This document shows, one piece after another, positions 6,066 through 6,069 of a DNA stretch of 6,069 nucleotides. The DNA comes from Psychromonas sp. Lineage in GTDB: Bacteria > Pseudomonadota > Gammaproteobacteria > Enterobacterales > Psychromonadaceae. Under the pieces are notes generated by a model. It worked only from the letters and a program-made list of their open reading frames with translations, made no database searches and was not told the origin of the DNA. Made by a program: the position numbers and the translations under genes. Every line of letters begins with the position of its first letter. Within the stretch, counting starts at the first letter, position 1. The stretch is taken from assembly GCA_023145575.1 (NCBI GenBank), contig JAGLDN010000059.1:1-6069 (forward strand). The letters are read 5' to 3'.

Positions 6066-6069
6066 ATAT

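Noticed and set aside
1..6069. CRISPR array, tRNA, rRNA or a novel defence or biosynthetic system
   Set aside because: No spaced direct repeats of CRISPR type, no cloverleaf or rRNA segments, and no unexplained multi-gene cluster were seen.

Overview
The window is an AT-rich stretch of a gammaproteobacterial chromosome. It carries the conserved protease and nucleoid block clpX - lon - hupB, all on the minus strand in that transcription order (clpX 4720 to 3437, lon 2983 to 608, hupB 405 to 130). This order is the usual gammaproteobacterial one, and the three proteins are full length with every key motif intact. The base composition, the long intergenic gaps and a rotting insertion sequence suggest a host-associated or otherwise AT-drifting lineage. 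The species cannot be named from the sequence alone.

Region by region: bases 1-95 hold the possible C-terminal end of an unidentified plus-strand reading frame containing a perfect 10-bp inverted repeat. hupB (HU-beta) follows at 130-405, convergent with it. A 202-base gap then leads to lon (608-2983). The 453 bases between lon and clpX are non-coding as far as can be seen, with a possible promoter and an AT-only dyad just upstream of lon. clpX (3437-4720) has an unusual Asn-Asp repeat in its linker, encoded by a hexanucleotide repeat. Its upstream region (4721-5035) holds two dyads and a ten-unit hexanucleotide microsatellite. From about 5036 to the right edge lies a heavily decayed IS30-family element whose transposase is broken by about five frameshifts and five internal stops.

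Functionally, ClpX (the AAA+ unfoldase partner of ClpP) and Lon are the two main soluble ATP-dependent proteolysis systems that share this locus, and HU is a nucleoid protein and known Lon substrate in E. coli. ClpX retains its IGF loop for docking to ClpP, so a ClpP is expected in the genome. clpP is not in its usual place directly upstream of clpX, where the IS30 remnant sits instead, and what lies beyond the right edge is unknown. I see no new multi-gene system here. The points worth a second look are the repeats and dyads upstream of and inside clpX, the IS-separated clpX promoter region, and the unexplained palindrome at the left edge.
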